DNA of 64,000 bases from Yponomeuta sedellus (Eukaryota; Arthropoda; Insecta; Lepidoptera; Yponomeutidae): contig OW203734.1 of assembly GCA_934045075.1 (NCBI GenBank), positions 7,277,016 through 7,341,015 on the forward strand, in the 5' to 3' direction. Positions 44,190 to 54,507 of the stretch are shown here, piece after piece (position 1 is the first letter of the stretch; every line of letters starts with the position of its first letter). A program made the translations under genes and the position numbers. The notes beneath the pieces were generated by a model, which was not told the DNA's origin, searched no databases, and saw only the letters and a list, made by a program, of their open reading frames with translations.

Positions 44190-44790
44190 TTAAGAGTGAT
44201 TTTTCGTTTTTCATTCGTAACTCGGAAACGGTGCGTTTTACGGCACCGAGTCACGGGACCTTTTTTGCTCCCTAAGACCTCCCTGACCCATTCCCGGCCA
44301 AAAATAAAGTAAAAAAATTTCAACCCCCAAGGCTACATGGCTACTGCTTCCCGACACTTATAAAATTTACGAGTGATTTTTCGTTTTTCGTTCGTAACTC
44401 GGAAACGGTGCGTTTTACGGCACCGAGTCACGGGACCTTTTTTGCTCCCTAAGACCTCCCTGACCCATTCCCGGCCAAAAATAAAGTAAAAAAATTTCAA
44501 CCCCCAAGGCTACATGGCTACTGCTTCCCGACACTTATAAAATTTACGAGTGATTTTTCGTTTTTCGTTCGTAACTCGGAAACGGTGCGTTTTACGGCAC
44601 CGAGTCACGGGACCTTTTTTGCTCCCTAAGATCGCCCCTACACAATGCAAGAACAAAAAAATATAAAAAATTTTTAAAAAATTTACAAAAAATTTTCCAA
44701 GTCCTAAAAAATTTTTTAAGGGAAAATTTTTTTTTTTTCTTTTTTGCGTCCAATAGGGCTTCTATAGTGCCCCCATGCATACACCCCAAC
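44190..44790. repeat. right inverted end of the Merlin-like element
   Basis: Inverse of the left end: about 2.5 blocks of 178 bp (GCTCCCTAAGACCTCCCTGA at about 44267, 44446) then the unique outer part ending GTGCCCCCATGCATACACCC. Fewer blocks than at the left, so the ends are length-asymmetric. Confidence 0.9.
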
Positions 44791-45373
44791 GCCTACTCCG
44801 CCGCCCCCAACTTTACCCACCAACCTACAACTTTGGAAAGAGACATGGAGTAAAGATCAAGAAGAGAAGGGCAAATGGTATGGAAGCGTCCAACAAGACT
44901 TACCACTGAAGCCATGGTACTCCAAGAGGGAATATAAATGTGCAAGCCGGGATTTTATATGTACGATTAACAGACTACGATTTGGCCACCATAAAACACC
45001 AGCACACCTCGCAAGACTCAAAATTAGTAACTACAGAACTTGTCCATACTGCAACAGTGATGAAAATCCTAACATCGACCATATTATTTTTTCGTGTCGT
45101 CAATTTTCAATGCAAAGACTAGTGCTTGCAAGTGAAATCGGTGATCTAGTACAGATTAACATTAACTCTTCCCGCCGCCTCATCGACCTATTGCAAAATG
45201 AAAAGTGTTTCGTGCCAATATTTAACTATATAAAAAATACAGTGCAGAATATATAAATATTATAAAGTGTAGTGCATAAAACAAGAAAGTGAAAGTTAAA
45301 ACAAAGACATGGCCCAAAGGACTTGTATCCAGGCCAAAATCTTATTATAAAAAAAAAAAAAATGTGTCATACA

Positions 45374-45604
45374 TATAGTCAGCCTAGCGCAAGTAGGAAC
45401 TTTGAAATTTTTGTTCGCATTTAGCCCCGTTTTAATGGCGGACATATTTTTGTCTCACTCTTTAATACTACTTACTCTTTCTTTGCTGTCAATGTCAAAC
45501 TGAAAACATAACAAATATGGCGGAACGCGGCACATATTAGAACGTTTTCTAGTTAAAATTTTTGTGTTTTAAGTTTGTTCAATATCTAGCTGTGTGTATC
45601 TTGT
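45374..45604. other. possible 5' flank of the THAP gene
   Basis: Sequence just after LINE copy 2. Holds ATGGCGGAC and TATGGCGGAACGCGGC motifs typical of housekeeping 5' regions, but no clear TATA or TCAGT. Confidence 0.35.
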
Positions 45605-47172
45605 TGTACAGTGTTTAGTGATTCTCTTTTAATATTGGCATTGATCGGATGGTGTCGAACTTGTGTCATTTGTAAAATAAGATGCAGCCGGTCAAAGGGT
45701 ACCAAAAGAAAGTTTATGGGTAAATTTCCTAGGGATGAAGACCGGTAAGTATTTCTGGCTACAGTTTTTGTCATCTTGCACAAGAGCAAGATCATAAATT
45801 ATGTTAAATAACGTAATTAATATACTATGAGAAAAATACTCAGATGTTTCAATGTCATAGTGATGTGCCATACACATATTCAATATCGATAAAAAAATAT
45901 CTGATAAGTACCTTGGTCAGAATTACTACTCAGTGTATGACGGGTGAATTGCTGTAAGCCATAACAATGTTTCAACGATGCACTATTAGTGGCTGCATTG
46001 AATGTTGTTTTTTTTTAGATGCAGACAATGGGTGAAAATTGTGGAAGATCTTATATCGTATATCCCCATCGAAAAACTCCACCAACATAAATATGTTTGT
46101 AGAGATCATTTCCGGCCGAAAGATTTTTACAACTATTTTAAAAGGAAGCCGATTAAAGAAATGGTGAGTTGTGTTATAAACTTATAATGTAACACTTACT
46201 ACATTTCATGAATAATTATGTAATAAAACACAAAATACGCCTTGCTTTACGTCGAACATTTGAATATATTTTGCTCCGTCATTTAGAACGCAATATTATT
46301 ATTACGTCTTAATACGTAAATGACATACTTTGATAAACATTTTTTTACAGGGCTGTATCTTCTCTACTTATAAATGCGCCTCCTCTTCCTGATTACTTAC
46401 TAGCTGAGTTTCCTTACCACGTAGCCACGTCGCATCACTTGAAACTGGTTAGTGATTGGAATTACTAAAATATTTTTTTTACTAATTTTTAACTTAAAAT
46501 ATTTTTTTATAAAAATGTATTTGATAGTTACATAGTCAATTATGCAGTTATGTGGTAAACAGGAACAAACTATTTTTTTTTCGGACTATTCTTGCAATTG
46601 TTTATTTTCAGATTCAGCTATACAAAAACCTATTAGTTGTCGAGCTTCACAAAACAACTCTGGTACGTAGACTTTTCATGTATCGCTGAAGTTTTTTGTA
46701 ACTAGAGTTTGTTTACTTTGATAAATTACAAAGTGTTATCATTTTCAGCACCTTGTACAGCAGCCAAAATATCAGCTGTTGCTATTGGTCCAGTAGGGTT
46801 TGACCACAATTATTGTAGCCTGGAATCTCAGCATATTTATCAGAACTATCCCGGTAAGTAGCATAGTTTACCAACAAATTAATAATCAATAACGACTCAA
46901 CTTAACTTTTTTTGACGATTTCAGCACCTGAATCCAAACCACCGATTGATGAAGTTCGCTCAGATTGGACACCTCTAAGGAAAAACCAAATAGCTGCTGA
47001 AATAAATTCAATAGACCTTGACCACAATTATTGTGATTTGATAATCAATAATAAAATACTAATTTCATTTGTCGTTTTATTGAAAACATTGATTTTTATT
47101 AATTTTATTAGGCTAACTGCGGAGCCCCTGGATGAAAATTTATCGATATCGATAAATGTAGTACCAATGTAA
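45605..47172 (+). pseudogene. THAP-domain gene or gene remnant, several exons
   Basis: Exon a (to 45744, GTAAGT donor) encodes CVICKIRCSRSKGTKRKF then PRDED. Exon b (46019-46163) continues in frame with RCRQWVKIVEDLI, HKYVCRDHFRPKDFYNYF. Together they give a THAP zinc-finger DNA-binding domain (C...C...W...C-x2-HF). Exon c (46351-46447) reads AVSSLLINAPPLP, the usual continuation after THAP, but one base out of frame. Exon-like pieces d-f (46612-46662, 46749-46853, 46925-47172) have AG/GT borders with matching phases and repeated DHNYC motifs. No ATG precedes exon a in frame. Either a first exon is missed or the gene is decayed. It could derive from a P-like transposon. Confidence 0.5.
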
Positions 47173-47337
47173 GTGGACGTCCCTAATGCACAGACAAGTT
47201 GTTATGTTGGTAGCACTTTTGACATTGCATTTTTGCTCTATTGGTTGGTATTGCTAACGGGGCTAAACTCATTACAAAAGCATATAGGGAGGTCCCGTCT
47301 CTTATTTATATGCTCTGTGCATATAGTATCTCCTCTC

Positions 47338-48765
47338 GCAGATCCGAAAATATTGTTACTTCTGTACAAATCATTGGTTCGTAGTCATTTTGAATATGGT
47401 TTTCTTTGTTTTGGTGGTGACAGTAGATTGGTGAATGCCTTGGATAAAATTCAAAATAAAAACTTGAGACTCATCACAGGAGCATTTAAAAGTACTCCTA
47501 TAAATGTAATGCAGGTGGAGTGCAAACTCCCTCCATTAGCTATTAGATTTACTTATCTGAAAGAAAGATTTTTATTAAAATTATATAGTAAGAGAAATAA
47601 TTACCTATTGCTGAGCTTGATGAATTCTCCTCCAAATTCTCTTTATATCCTTCAGGGCTTTGCTCAGTACATTAATTTTCTGGAAACATTACAGATTTAT
47701 AAATCCCCTCTCCTTCCTTGTTATCAGGGAATTTTTCTTAGTAAATTTCCTGCAATAAATATAATAATTGATCACAATCTATGCACCAAACAAGATGTAT
47801 ACAACAAACTTTCAGAGTTCACTGATGATTGTAGATTCCTCTATACTGATGGGTCCAAAACTGATAATGCTGTCTCGTTTGCTTTCTTTGATGGTTTTTT
47901 TAATTTAGGCACTGGTCATAAAATAAATTCAAACATTAGTATATTCACAGCAGAAGCCGTGGCTATACTAGCAGCCCTAAAAAATATCAATAATAAAAGT
48001 GATGGATGTTATAAATATGTAATTGTCAGTGATAGTATGAGTGTTCTGGAAAATCTCAAAAATAATAGATTCAAAGCTAATACAAATTATTTAATTTCTT
48101 TAATCAAGCAGGAGTGGTTAGATTTGTTTCTTATTCATAACATAGATGTTTCATTTGTGTGGGTTCCTTCACATGTTGGTGTAGCAGGAAATGAAAGGGC
48201 TGATTTTTTGGCTACAGCAATTACAAATAATGCAGATACTATTCCTGACTCCAGCTATAATCTTAATGTTTCTGTTCCCTGGACAGATGTAATCTCTCTT
48301 CTAAAGAAAAGATCTATAGATATCTGGAAAAGACACTGGAACTACACAGTTCAAGCTGAAAATAAAGGCTTATGGTATGCTACATTTAATGTTCCCATTG
48401 GTAGCATGCCCTGGTTTTGTAAAAACAATACTTACATTCATAGGAAATATTACACTACTATTTCAAGGCTTCGTTTTGGTCATTGTAATCTAAACTATCA
48501 TCTGTTCCGGTTAAAAATGGTTCAGAGTCCGTTCTGTGACCATTGCAGCTCCCAAACTGAGCAATCCTTACATCATCTATTCTTCGAATGCCCATCCTTT
48601 GGCATCCAGCGCCTTGTGCTAATGGATGAGCTGATTGAAATCTATAGCAGTCCAGAGTCAGTGCCGCGCTCCATTCAGGCTCTTCTTGTAAATACTTCCA
48701 CATTTTTGTCTTTGTTCAGATTCATAATTAACACTAGGACAGATTTAGTTTTTCTTGTATATTGA
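47338..48765 (+). pseudogene. truncated LINE ORF2: RT thumb, RNase H, zinc tail
   Basis: Reads from DPKILLLLYKSLVRSHFEYG (RT thumb) through ITGAFKSTPINVMQVE to RNase H: YTDGSKTDNA, FTAEAVAILAA, VSDSMSV, WVPSHVG, NERADFLA, with the D-E-D-D residues in place. Zinc motif CDHCSSQTEQSLHHLFFEC near the end, stop at 48765. The endonuclease and the RT catalytic site are absent. The open frame extends upstream to 47173 only by chance through host DNA. Confidence 0.92.
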
Positions 48766-49052
48766 TTTTGTTTAATACTCGAATACGACTTTTAGCCGTG
48801 TAAAATATTTTCTAAATGGACTTGTACATAATATTTAGAATTTGTAAGGATATGTAATATTTTTGGTTTGTTTGTTTTGACCACAGAGCATATAAGTTTT
48901 GACGTTTCGATTTCGACCAAAAAAGAAAAGAGTATGTGTTGCCTTAATTGACTTAAAATCACGGATTGACTAATTCGACGGACACGACGTAAAATTACAC
49001 GGATTTTACTAAAATTGGATTGGACATTTTATATAATTAAAACTGAAGACGA

Positions 49053-49275
49053 TAATATATTACTGAAGACTTTAACCTCCCAAAAATTCATAATGAAGAA
49101 CAGAAACCAAAGACGTGGCAGCATGAAAAATATATTACTGAAGACTTTAACTTCCCAAAAATTCATAATGAAGAATAGAAACCAAAGACATGGCAGCATG
49201 AAAAATATATTATACTGAAGACTAACCTCCCAAAAACTCATAATGAAGAACAAAAACCAAAGACGTGGCAGCATG
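49053..49275. repeat. 75-bp tandem repeat (3 units) in LINE 3' UTR
   Basis: Units at 49053, 49126 and 49201 contain ATATTACTGAAGACTTTAAC, CAAAAATTCATAATGAAGAA and CCAAAGACGTGGCAGCATG. They differ by a few substitutions. Tandem 3' UTR repeats often vary in number between LINE copies. Confidence 0.9.
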
Positions 49276-49517
49276 GTCTAAGACCTTAGCCGGTTCCTTG
49301 AGGGACGAACTAAAAAAAAAAAAAAGTATCTCCTCTCCTCCCTCCTTCTATTTAGTCTGTGGTCTGATAGAGAAAATTATATTGTTTTTTTTTTGGCGGG
49401 CTTTTGAAGAGGATAGGCGCGTTATTTGAAAATTTTTCAAAAATATTTCTGAAAATTGTTAAAACTCGATAAACTTACGCTAAAAGTATTTAAAACATCG
49501 TCGTTAGGTTCGGCGAG

Positions 49518-50684
49518 ATGAAAGATCGCCCGGGGGCAAAGCCCCCTGGGCTTTCCGAGGATGAACCTCCTCCCAAATTAAAGAGGGGGCGAACTGAGGA
49601 CCATGGACGCGAACATCACGGCGAGCAGCAGCAGGATGATGGATTCAAGCCATATCTGAAACCAGGTTACAGGCGGCTGTACGCGGAAAATTTGGTGAGC
49701 GATGAATTCATTGTCTTTGTTGAATCCGAAAATGGCAGAATTGGTAATAAAAACCCTGACCAGCTAAACACGATCTTCAAAAATGACGTCAAGGGCGTGG
49801 TGGGCATCAAGCGCATCAATGCTAATAAAATTGGTGTGTGCTTTGGACAAGCTTCCAATGCGAACAACTTCCTGACGAATGACGAACTGCTGAAGAAACA
49901 GGGCTTTAGAGCCTATATTCCCGCGAGGTCTGTAGAGACTATTGGGGTCCTTCGCTTCGTTCCAACAAGTATCACGAATGAAGAACTGTTTAAGAAACTT
50001 GCAGCAGAATTTGAAATTGTAGGCGTAAGGCGCTTTACCCGCAAGGTCAACGGAGAAATTGTTCCGTACAGTTCAGTGTCTGTGACTTTCTTGTCACAGA
50101 CACTACCGGAGTATGTATACCTAGATCTGTATAGATTTAAGGTCAATGAGTACAGAGCACCACTTCTGCAGTGCTTTAAGTGCTTCAGATTTAACCATGG
50201 AGCGAAGTTCTGTAAAGGACTGCAGAAGTGCTCTATCTGCTCTGGTGAGCACCACTTCACAAAATGCGACAAAGAGGATGAATTGAAATGTATCAACTGC
50301 CAAGGGCCTCACTTGGCAATTTCCAGAGACTGTCCAGTTAAAAAAAACAAGTTAGAAGAACATGTTAATAGGACTAACTATGCAAAAATTGCTGCTTCAG
50401 CCAAAAAACAAGACAATATTGTCAAAAACTACAACTCGAACTTCCCTCCACTGAAAGCCAAGCCTTCGCCAATGATTGCTAAGGCTCCCACAAAACCCAT
50501 AGTAACAGAACCTCCACAACTTGTGATCTCAAATTCAAATTTAGTCAAAGAAATAGTCAAGAGCGACTTCATCTTAAATGGTTTGGTAGGAGCTTTGGTA
50601 ACATTGGCGAATGGTAATTTGCCCAAAATCAATGCTTCCATTGTGCAGGAAGTGTTGATTAAATCACTACAGAATAATGGATAA
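49518..50684 (+). CDS. LINE copy 3 ORF1: gag-like zinc-knuckle protein (388 aa)
   Basis: N-terminus MKDRPGAKPPGLSEDEPPP, a conserved FKPYLKPGYRRLYAEN block at about 45-60, VGVKR/IGVLRFVPTSITNEEL in the middle, then three zinc knuckles CFKCFRFNHGAKFC, CSICSGEHHFTKC and CINCQGPHLAISRDC at about 225-275. The C-terminus is Lys/Pro-rich with a hydrophobic ILNGLVGALVTLANG helix, also seen in copies 1 and 2 (VALVNTLVQLGN type). Intact. The stop overlaps the ORF2 start by 8 bases (ATGGATAA). Confidence 0.93.
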   Translation: MKDRPGAKPPGLSEDEPPPKLKRGRTEDHGREHHGEQQQDDGFKPYLKPGYRRLYAENLVSDEFIVFVESENGRIGNKNPDQLNTIFKNDVKGVVGIKRINANKIGVCFGQASNANNFLTNDELLKKQGFRAYIPARSVETIGVLRFVPTSITNEELFKKLAAEFEIVGVRRFTRKVNGEIVPYSSVSVTFLSQTLPEYVYLDLYRFKVNEYRAPLLQCFKCFRFNHGAKFCKGLQKCSICSGEHHFTKCDKEDELKCINCQGPHLAISRDCPVKKNKLEEHVNRTNYAKIAASAKKQDNIVKNYNSNFPPLKAKPSPMIAKAPTKPIVTEPPQLVISNSNLVKEIVKSDFILNGLVGALVTLANGNLPKINASIVQEVLIKSLQNNG

Positions 50685-53600
50685 ATCATTTATTACAATA
50701 GTACAGTTTAATGTAGAAGGAGTTATTAACAAGAAGCCATTATTAATTTCATTTTTATTAAATAATGATGTAGACGTTTGTCTTTTAAATGAGACTTGGC
50801 TTAGGAACAATAGCACTTTTAATATTCCTAATTACAATATAATTCGACAAGACGGGAAAGATGGACGAGGAGGTGTAGCAATTTTAGTTAAATCCAATTT
50901 GAAATTCTCTACTGTCTCTGTTCCTTTTTACAATTTTATGCATTCTGCTGCAATAATCTTACAAACCAATGCTGGTAATTTATCAATTCTCTGTAGTTAT
51001 ATACCGCCTCCTAATGATAACCGTAGATTTCAGTGCAGAAGACTCAAACAGATTTTGAATATGTTACCGAAACCAATGCTTTTTTCGGGCGATCTCAACG
51101 CCCATCACGTCGCTTTTGGGTGTTTGAGGTCTAACTCTCGCGGTAATGAGATCTATAACACACTCGATGAGTATGATCTATGTATATTAAACACTGGTTT
51201 TCCTACCACTGTAGGTAGTCCTTCTAAAATGCCTTCTGCAATTGATATTTCTTCTGTCAGTCCTTCTGTTGCTCCTCTTTGCGAGTGGACAGTTCATGAT
51301 GATGCGATGGGCAGCTATCATTTTCCAACAGTTATAACAATTCACACCACAATTCATAAATACGATATTGGTAATTCCGCTGATCGATATCTTTATAATA
51401 AAGCAGATTGGCAGGCTTATGCATCTGAAACAGAGAGAATATTAGGGCAATTTAATATAGACAGTAGTAACCCAGTCAAAACTTACAATGATTTTTGCGA
51501 AGAACTTAATCAGATTAAAGATGTCACTATTCCAAAGCTAAGGAAAACTAATAGCATTGTCATTAAAAAGCCTGTTCCTTGGTGGGACAATGAATGCTCA
51601 GATGCTGTTAATAAAAGTAAAGAAGCTCTAAATATGTATAGAAGTAATGGTAATATGTCGAGTTACATTGAATATAAAAAATTAAATGCTTTTAAAAAAA
51701 GATTATTAAAAGAAAAGAAGAAATACGGATGGACTAAATTAGTTGAATCTTTTAACAGGTATACACCTATAAGCACTATTTGGAATTACATCAAAAGATT
51801 CAAACGTGTAACATTACCCAAAATGCCCAAGAGCGACGAATGGATTCCAGCCTTCATTGATAAATATGCTCCACCGTCTCCTCCTGAAAAAAACATAGAC
51901 ATAAACTCATTAAATGAAATCTTTAATAACACAGGGAATAGTAATTGTGCTCATCTTTCAGAACCATTTTCCTTTGCAGAATTCACATTTGCTATCAAAT
52001 ATAGAAAAGATACAACCCCAGGATTAGATGACATTCCTTACAAGCTTATTAGGAACATGCATGTTGATGCCCAAAAATCGTTATTGGAAATGTACAATGT
52101 ATTGTGGATGACTCAGTCCATTCCTGAAGCTTGGAAAACACAATGCGTTATTCCTATATTGAAACCAGACAAGTCTAGTGATGACTTTAATTCATATAGA
52201 CCAATTTCTTTATCCTCATGTGTAGGTAAATTGTTTGAGTTTATGCTTAAAACCAGATTAGACCATTACGTAGAGCAGAATAAAATCTTACCAGAGCAGC
52301 AATTCGGCTTCAGGAAGGGTCGTAGTGCTACAGAGAGCTTTACTTCACTCATCTCTGACATCAGGAATTCCTTTCACAGCCAATCAGCCACCGTATGTGC
52401 ATTTCTTGATGTACAGGGAGCTTTTGATAATGTTGATCCATCTGTATTGGCAGGAATTTTATCAGAGATTGGTATGCCAGGACATGTCTGTAAATGGATA
52501 TTTCATTTTCTTTATGATAGGACTATGTATGTTAAATTTAACAACATACTACACGGACCAGGACAAGTTTTTAAAGGTACTATGCAAGGAGCAACCATAT
52601 CCCCTTTATTGTACAATATTTATACATCTCAGATAAATAAATATCTGACCCAGACTGGAGTTCAATTCCTGCAGTATGCAGATGATTTGTTAATATACTC
52701 TGTACATAAGGATGTAAATATAGCTGTAAATAATTTAAATTTAGCCCTCTCTCAAGTGCATAATTATTATTTTAATAAGCTCAAATTGGTTATAAATCCA
52801 TTAAAGAGTGGAGCTATGCTTTTCTCCAAAAGGCTTTCTCCTTGTAATAGTTTGGTAGAATACAATAATCTCCCTATACCTTGGTTGAAAGAAAAGAAGT
52901 TTCTTGGTATATTGCTGGATCATAGGCTAACATTTGAATCTCACATAAATTATATCATCAAAAACGCCTCCAAAGCCCTTAATATACTTCGGTCTCTGGC
53001 AGGAGTACATTGGGGGTCTGACCCAAAAATATTATCTATGTTATATAAGAGCATTATGCGCAGCCATTTCGATTATAGCTCAATTGCTTATATGGGGGCA
53101 AGCCTTGCTTTGCTGAAGAAATTAGAAGTTATTCAGAATAAAGCTTTGAGAATTATTACAGGGGCTATGTGCTCTACTCCAATTAATGCAATGCAATGTG
53201 AGGCTTGCATTCCCCCTTTACATCTTAGACGTCTACAGCTAGCTGAAAGGTTCTGTTTGAAAATGTTAACTAAAAATAATAGAGTTGTCTTAGATCACGT
53301 TTTACCAATGCATGCCACTGAATTGGGCAATTCAGTGGCTCCTTATGCAAATTTTAATCAGATATTAAATGGTAACATACCAACCTTATTAAGAATAGTT
53401 TTACATTTGAATGATTTAACAAAAAATTTGCATCAGGATAATTTGTGGCCCCTCTATAGGATGGATCTCGATATTCTATTGAAAAATAATTTTGTACATA
53501 AACCATGCATTACGAACCAACAAGATTTACTTGCTTTCCTGGAAAATAATCATCTGTATTCCATCTATACTGATGGCTCTAAAACAGTTGATAGGGTAAA

Positions 53601-54507
53601 CTCAGCATTTTTTGACCCTCAGTTAAAGAAAACTAAATGTTTTAAAATTGACACTAGATGTAGCATTTTTACCGCCGAAGCTTATGCTATCCATCAAGCT
53701 TTAATTTACGTTCAAAATATTGATACTTGTAATATAATTATATTTACTGACTCACTCAGTGTATTATTAGCTTTAGAAGGTAACTGCCTTCGTTATAATG
53801 TAAATTATCTCATCTATAATATAAAGAATTTGTTAAATAGTTTGTTAGTTAGTGGTAAGGTAGTTAAGTTAATGTGGGTACCTGCTCACCGGGGTATCAC
53901 TGGAAATGAAGTCGTCGATCGAGCTGCAAATCTGGACCCTGACGAGGATCACTCTACAGACCTCAAATTGCCATTTACTGATCTCCATGTTCATCTGAAT
54001 GAGAATCTGAAAGCAATATGGTGCAACTACTGGAATGAGATCAGTAAAGAGAAAGGAAGCTGGTATAGAGACATCCAAGGAAGCCCGCCCGCCCAACCTT
54101 GGTACCATCGGAAAAAAGACATAAACTGCCGGAAATACATAACCACCCTAAACAGAATGAGATTCGGCCACTGCCAAACCCAAGCTCACCTTTATAGACT
54201 CAGCCTAGCCCAAGATTCGAACTGCATTTACTGTGGAACTGAAAACGCCGACCTAAACCATCTCGTGCTCAACTGTCAAGAATTTAAATTGCACAGATTA
54301 ATACTTATCACGGAACTTGACACAATCAGCTGCGAAACGGGTGTCCCTACACCAACTCTTCTTCCAAATCTACTTAGCAATCCTACCTTTTTTAGGCGTG
54401 ATCGTTGCAAAGACGAACCGTTTTATAAGACCGTTTTGTATTCTGTAGGCGTGATCGTTGCAAAGACGAACCGTTTTATAAGACCGTTTTGTATTCTGCG
54501 ACGATAG
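50677..54507 (+). CDS. LINE copy 3 ORF2: EN-RT-RNase H (1,276 aa, altered C-terminus)
   Basis: Endonuclease: ITIVQFNVEGV, LLNETWLRN, SGDLNAHH near residue 135, GSYHFPT. RT: YRPISLSSCVGKLFE, AFLDVQGAFDNVD, GTMQGATISPLLYN, YADD near 667, KFLGILLD. RNase H: YTDGSKTVDR, TAEAYAIHQA, FTDSLSV, WVPAHRG, NEVVD. Zinc motif CIYCGTENADLNHLVLNC. Frame open throughout. The native end (resuming at 55381, TFFAPLYKF, stop 55434) is replaced after 54392 by residues read from the inserted element (RRDRCKDEPFYK to ILRR). All catalytic domains precede the change, so activity is conceivable. Confidence 0.93.
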   Translation: MDKSFITIVQFNVEGVINKKPLLISFLLNNDVDVCLLNETWLRNNSTFNIPNYNIIRQDGKDGRGGVAILVKSNLKFSTVSVPFYNFMHSAAIILQTNAGNLSILCSYIPPPNDNRRFQCRRLKQILNMLPKPMLFSGDLNAHHVAFGCLRSNSRGNEIYNTLDEYDLCILNTGFPTTVGSPSKMPSAIDISSVSPSVAPLCEWTVHDDAMGSYHFPTVITIHTTIHKYDIGNSADRYLYNKADWQAYASETERILGQFNIDSSNPVKTYNDFCEELNQIKDVTIPKLRKTNSIVIKKPVPWWDNECSDAVNKSKEALNMYRSNGNMSSYIEYKKLNAFKKRLLKEKKKYGWTKLVESFNRYTPISTIWNYIKRFKRVTLPKMPKSDEWIPAFIDKYAPPSPPEKNIDINSLNEIFNNTGNSNCAHLSEPFSFAEFTFAIKYRKDTTPGLDDIPYKLIRNMHVDAQKSLLEMYNVLWMTQSIPEAWKTQCVIPILKPDKSSDDFNSYRPISLSSCVGKLFEFMLKTRLDHYVEQNKILPEQQFGFRKGRSATESFTSLISDIRNSFHSQSATVCAFLDVQGAFDNVDPSVLAGILSEIGMPGHVCKWIFHFLYDRTMYVKFNNILHGPGQVFKGTMQGATISPLLYNIYTSQINKYLTQTGVQFLQYADDLLIYSVHKDVNIAVNNLNLALSQVHNYYFNKLKLVINPLKSGAMLFSKRLSPCNSLVEYNNLPIPWLKEKKFLGILLDHRLTFESHINYIIKNASKALNILRSLAGVHWGSDPKILSMLYKSIMRSHFDYSSIAYMGASLALLKKLEVIQNKALRIITGAMCSTPINAMQCEACIPPLHLRRLQLAERFCLKMLTKNNRVVLDHVLPMHATELGNSVAPYANFNQILNGNIPTLLRIVLHLNDLTKNLHQDNLWPLYRMDLDILLKNNFVHKPCITNQQDLLAFLENNHLYSIYTDGSKTVDRVNSAFFDPQLKKTKCFKIDTRCSIFTAEAYAIHQALIYVQNIDTCNIIIFTDSLSVLLALEGNCLRYNVNYLIYNIKNLLNSLLVSGKVVKLMWVPAHRGITGNEVVDRAANLDPDEDHSTDLKLPFTDLHVHLNENLKAIWCNYWNEISKEKGSWYRDIQGSPPAQPWYHRKKDINCRKYITTLNRMRFGHCQTQAHLYRLSLAQDSNCIYCGTENADLNHLVLNCQEFKLHRLILITELDTISCETGVPTPTLLPNLLSNPTFFRRDRCKDEPFYKTVLYSVGVIVAKTNRFIRPFCILRR

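Larger units (their letters stand above)
40746..44809. mobile_element. Merlin/IS1595-like DNA transposon with long tandem-repeat inverted ends
   Basis: Insertion of about 4.07 kb in LINE copy 2. Both ends carry, in inverted orientation, GGGTGTATGCATGGGGGCAC, AGCCCTATTGGACGC, AAAATTTTTTAGGACTTGG and TTGCATTGTGTAGGGGCGAT, followed inward by tandem blocks of about 178 bp (left about 4.5 copies, right about 2.5). Between them lies a transposase with an IS1595/ISXO2-type fold (42701-43766). Left of the good inverted repeat (40746-40980) is a more diverged copy of the end motif and a T-rich stretch, so the exact left border and the TSD remain unresolved. Confidence 0.8.
37440..45256 (+). pseudogene. 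LINE copy 2 ORF2 (EN-RT-RNase H), interrupted near C-terminus
   Basis: First part 37440-40745: endonuclease (LRIAQYNIQS, LLNETWLKD, SGDFNAHH, GSYHYPT), RT (YRPISLSSCLGKIFE, VFLDVQGAFDS, GTMQGATLSPLIYN, FADD near residue 670, KFLGVIID), RNase H (YTDGSKSDD, TAEAYAVLEA, LTDSLSL, WIPSHRG, NEMADKTA). The 4-kb insertion follows LTDYY; the last part resumes at 44810 (TNLQLWKETW) and carries the zinc motif CPYCNSDENPNIDHIIFSC to the stop at 45256. Both parts lack stops, so disruption came only from the insertion. The truncated reading would end at 40880 with insert-derived residues. Confidence 0.9.
36109..45361 (+). mobile_element. full-length non-LTR retrotransposon, copy 2, with Merlin-like insertion
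   Basis: Plus-strand LINE of the copy 1 family. 5' end GTTTTTTTTCTTGGCGGGA, 3' poly(A) at 45346-45361, flanked by a 12-bp TSD with one mismatch (ATGTGTCACACA at 36097-36108; ATGTGTCATACA at 45362-45373). ORF1 is intact. ORF2 is interrupted after the RNase H domain by about 4.07 kb (40746-44809) and resumes in frame at 44810. Confidence 0.92.
47338..49325 (+). mobile_element. 5'-truncated non-LTR retrotransposon, fourth LINE
   Basis: Flanked by the perfect 12-bp TSD GTATCTCCTCTC (47326-47337 and 49326-49337) with a 3' A tract (about 49311-49325). It begins within the RT thumb and keeps RNase H and the C-terminal zinc motif, then a 560-bp 3' UTR with a 75-bp tandem repeat. The protein is related to, but distinct from, copies 1-3. 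Intact TSDs and open frame argue for a fairly recent insertion. Confidence 0.92.

Noticed and set aside
47173..47337. N-terminal part of the 530-codon LINE frame
   Set aside because: The target duplication begins at 47326, so this stretch is pre-existing DNA that is open by chance.
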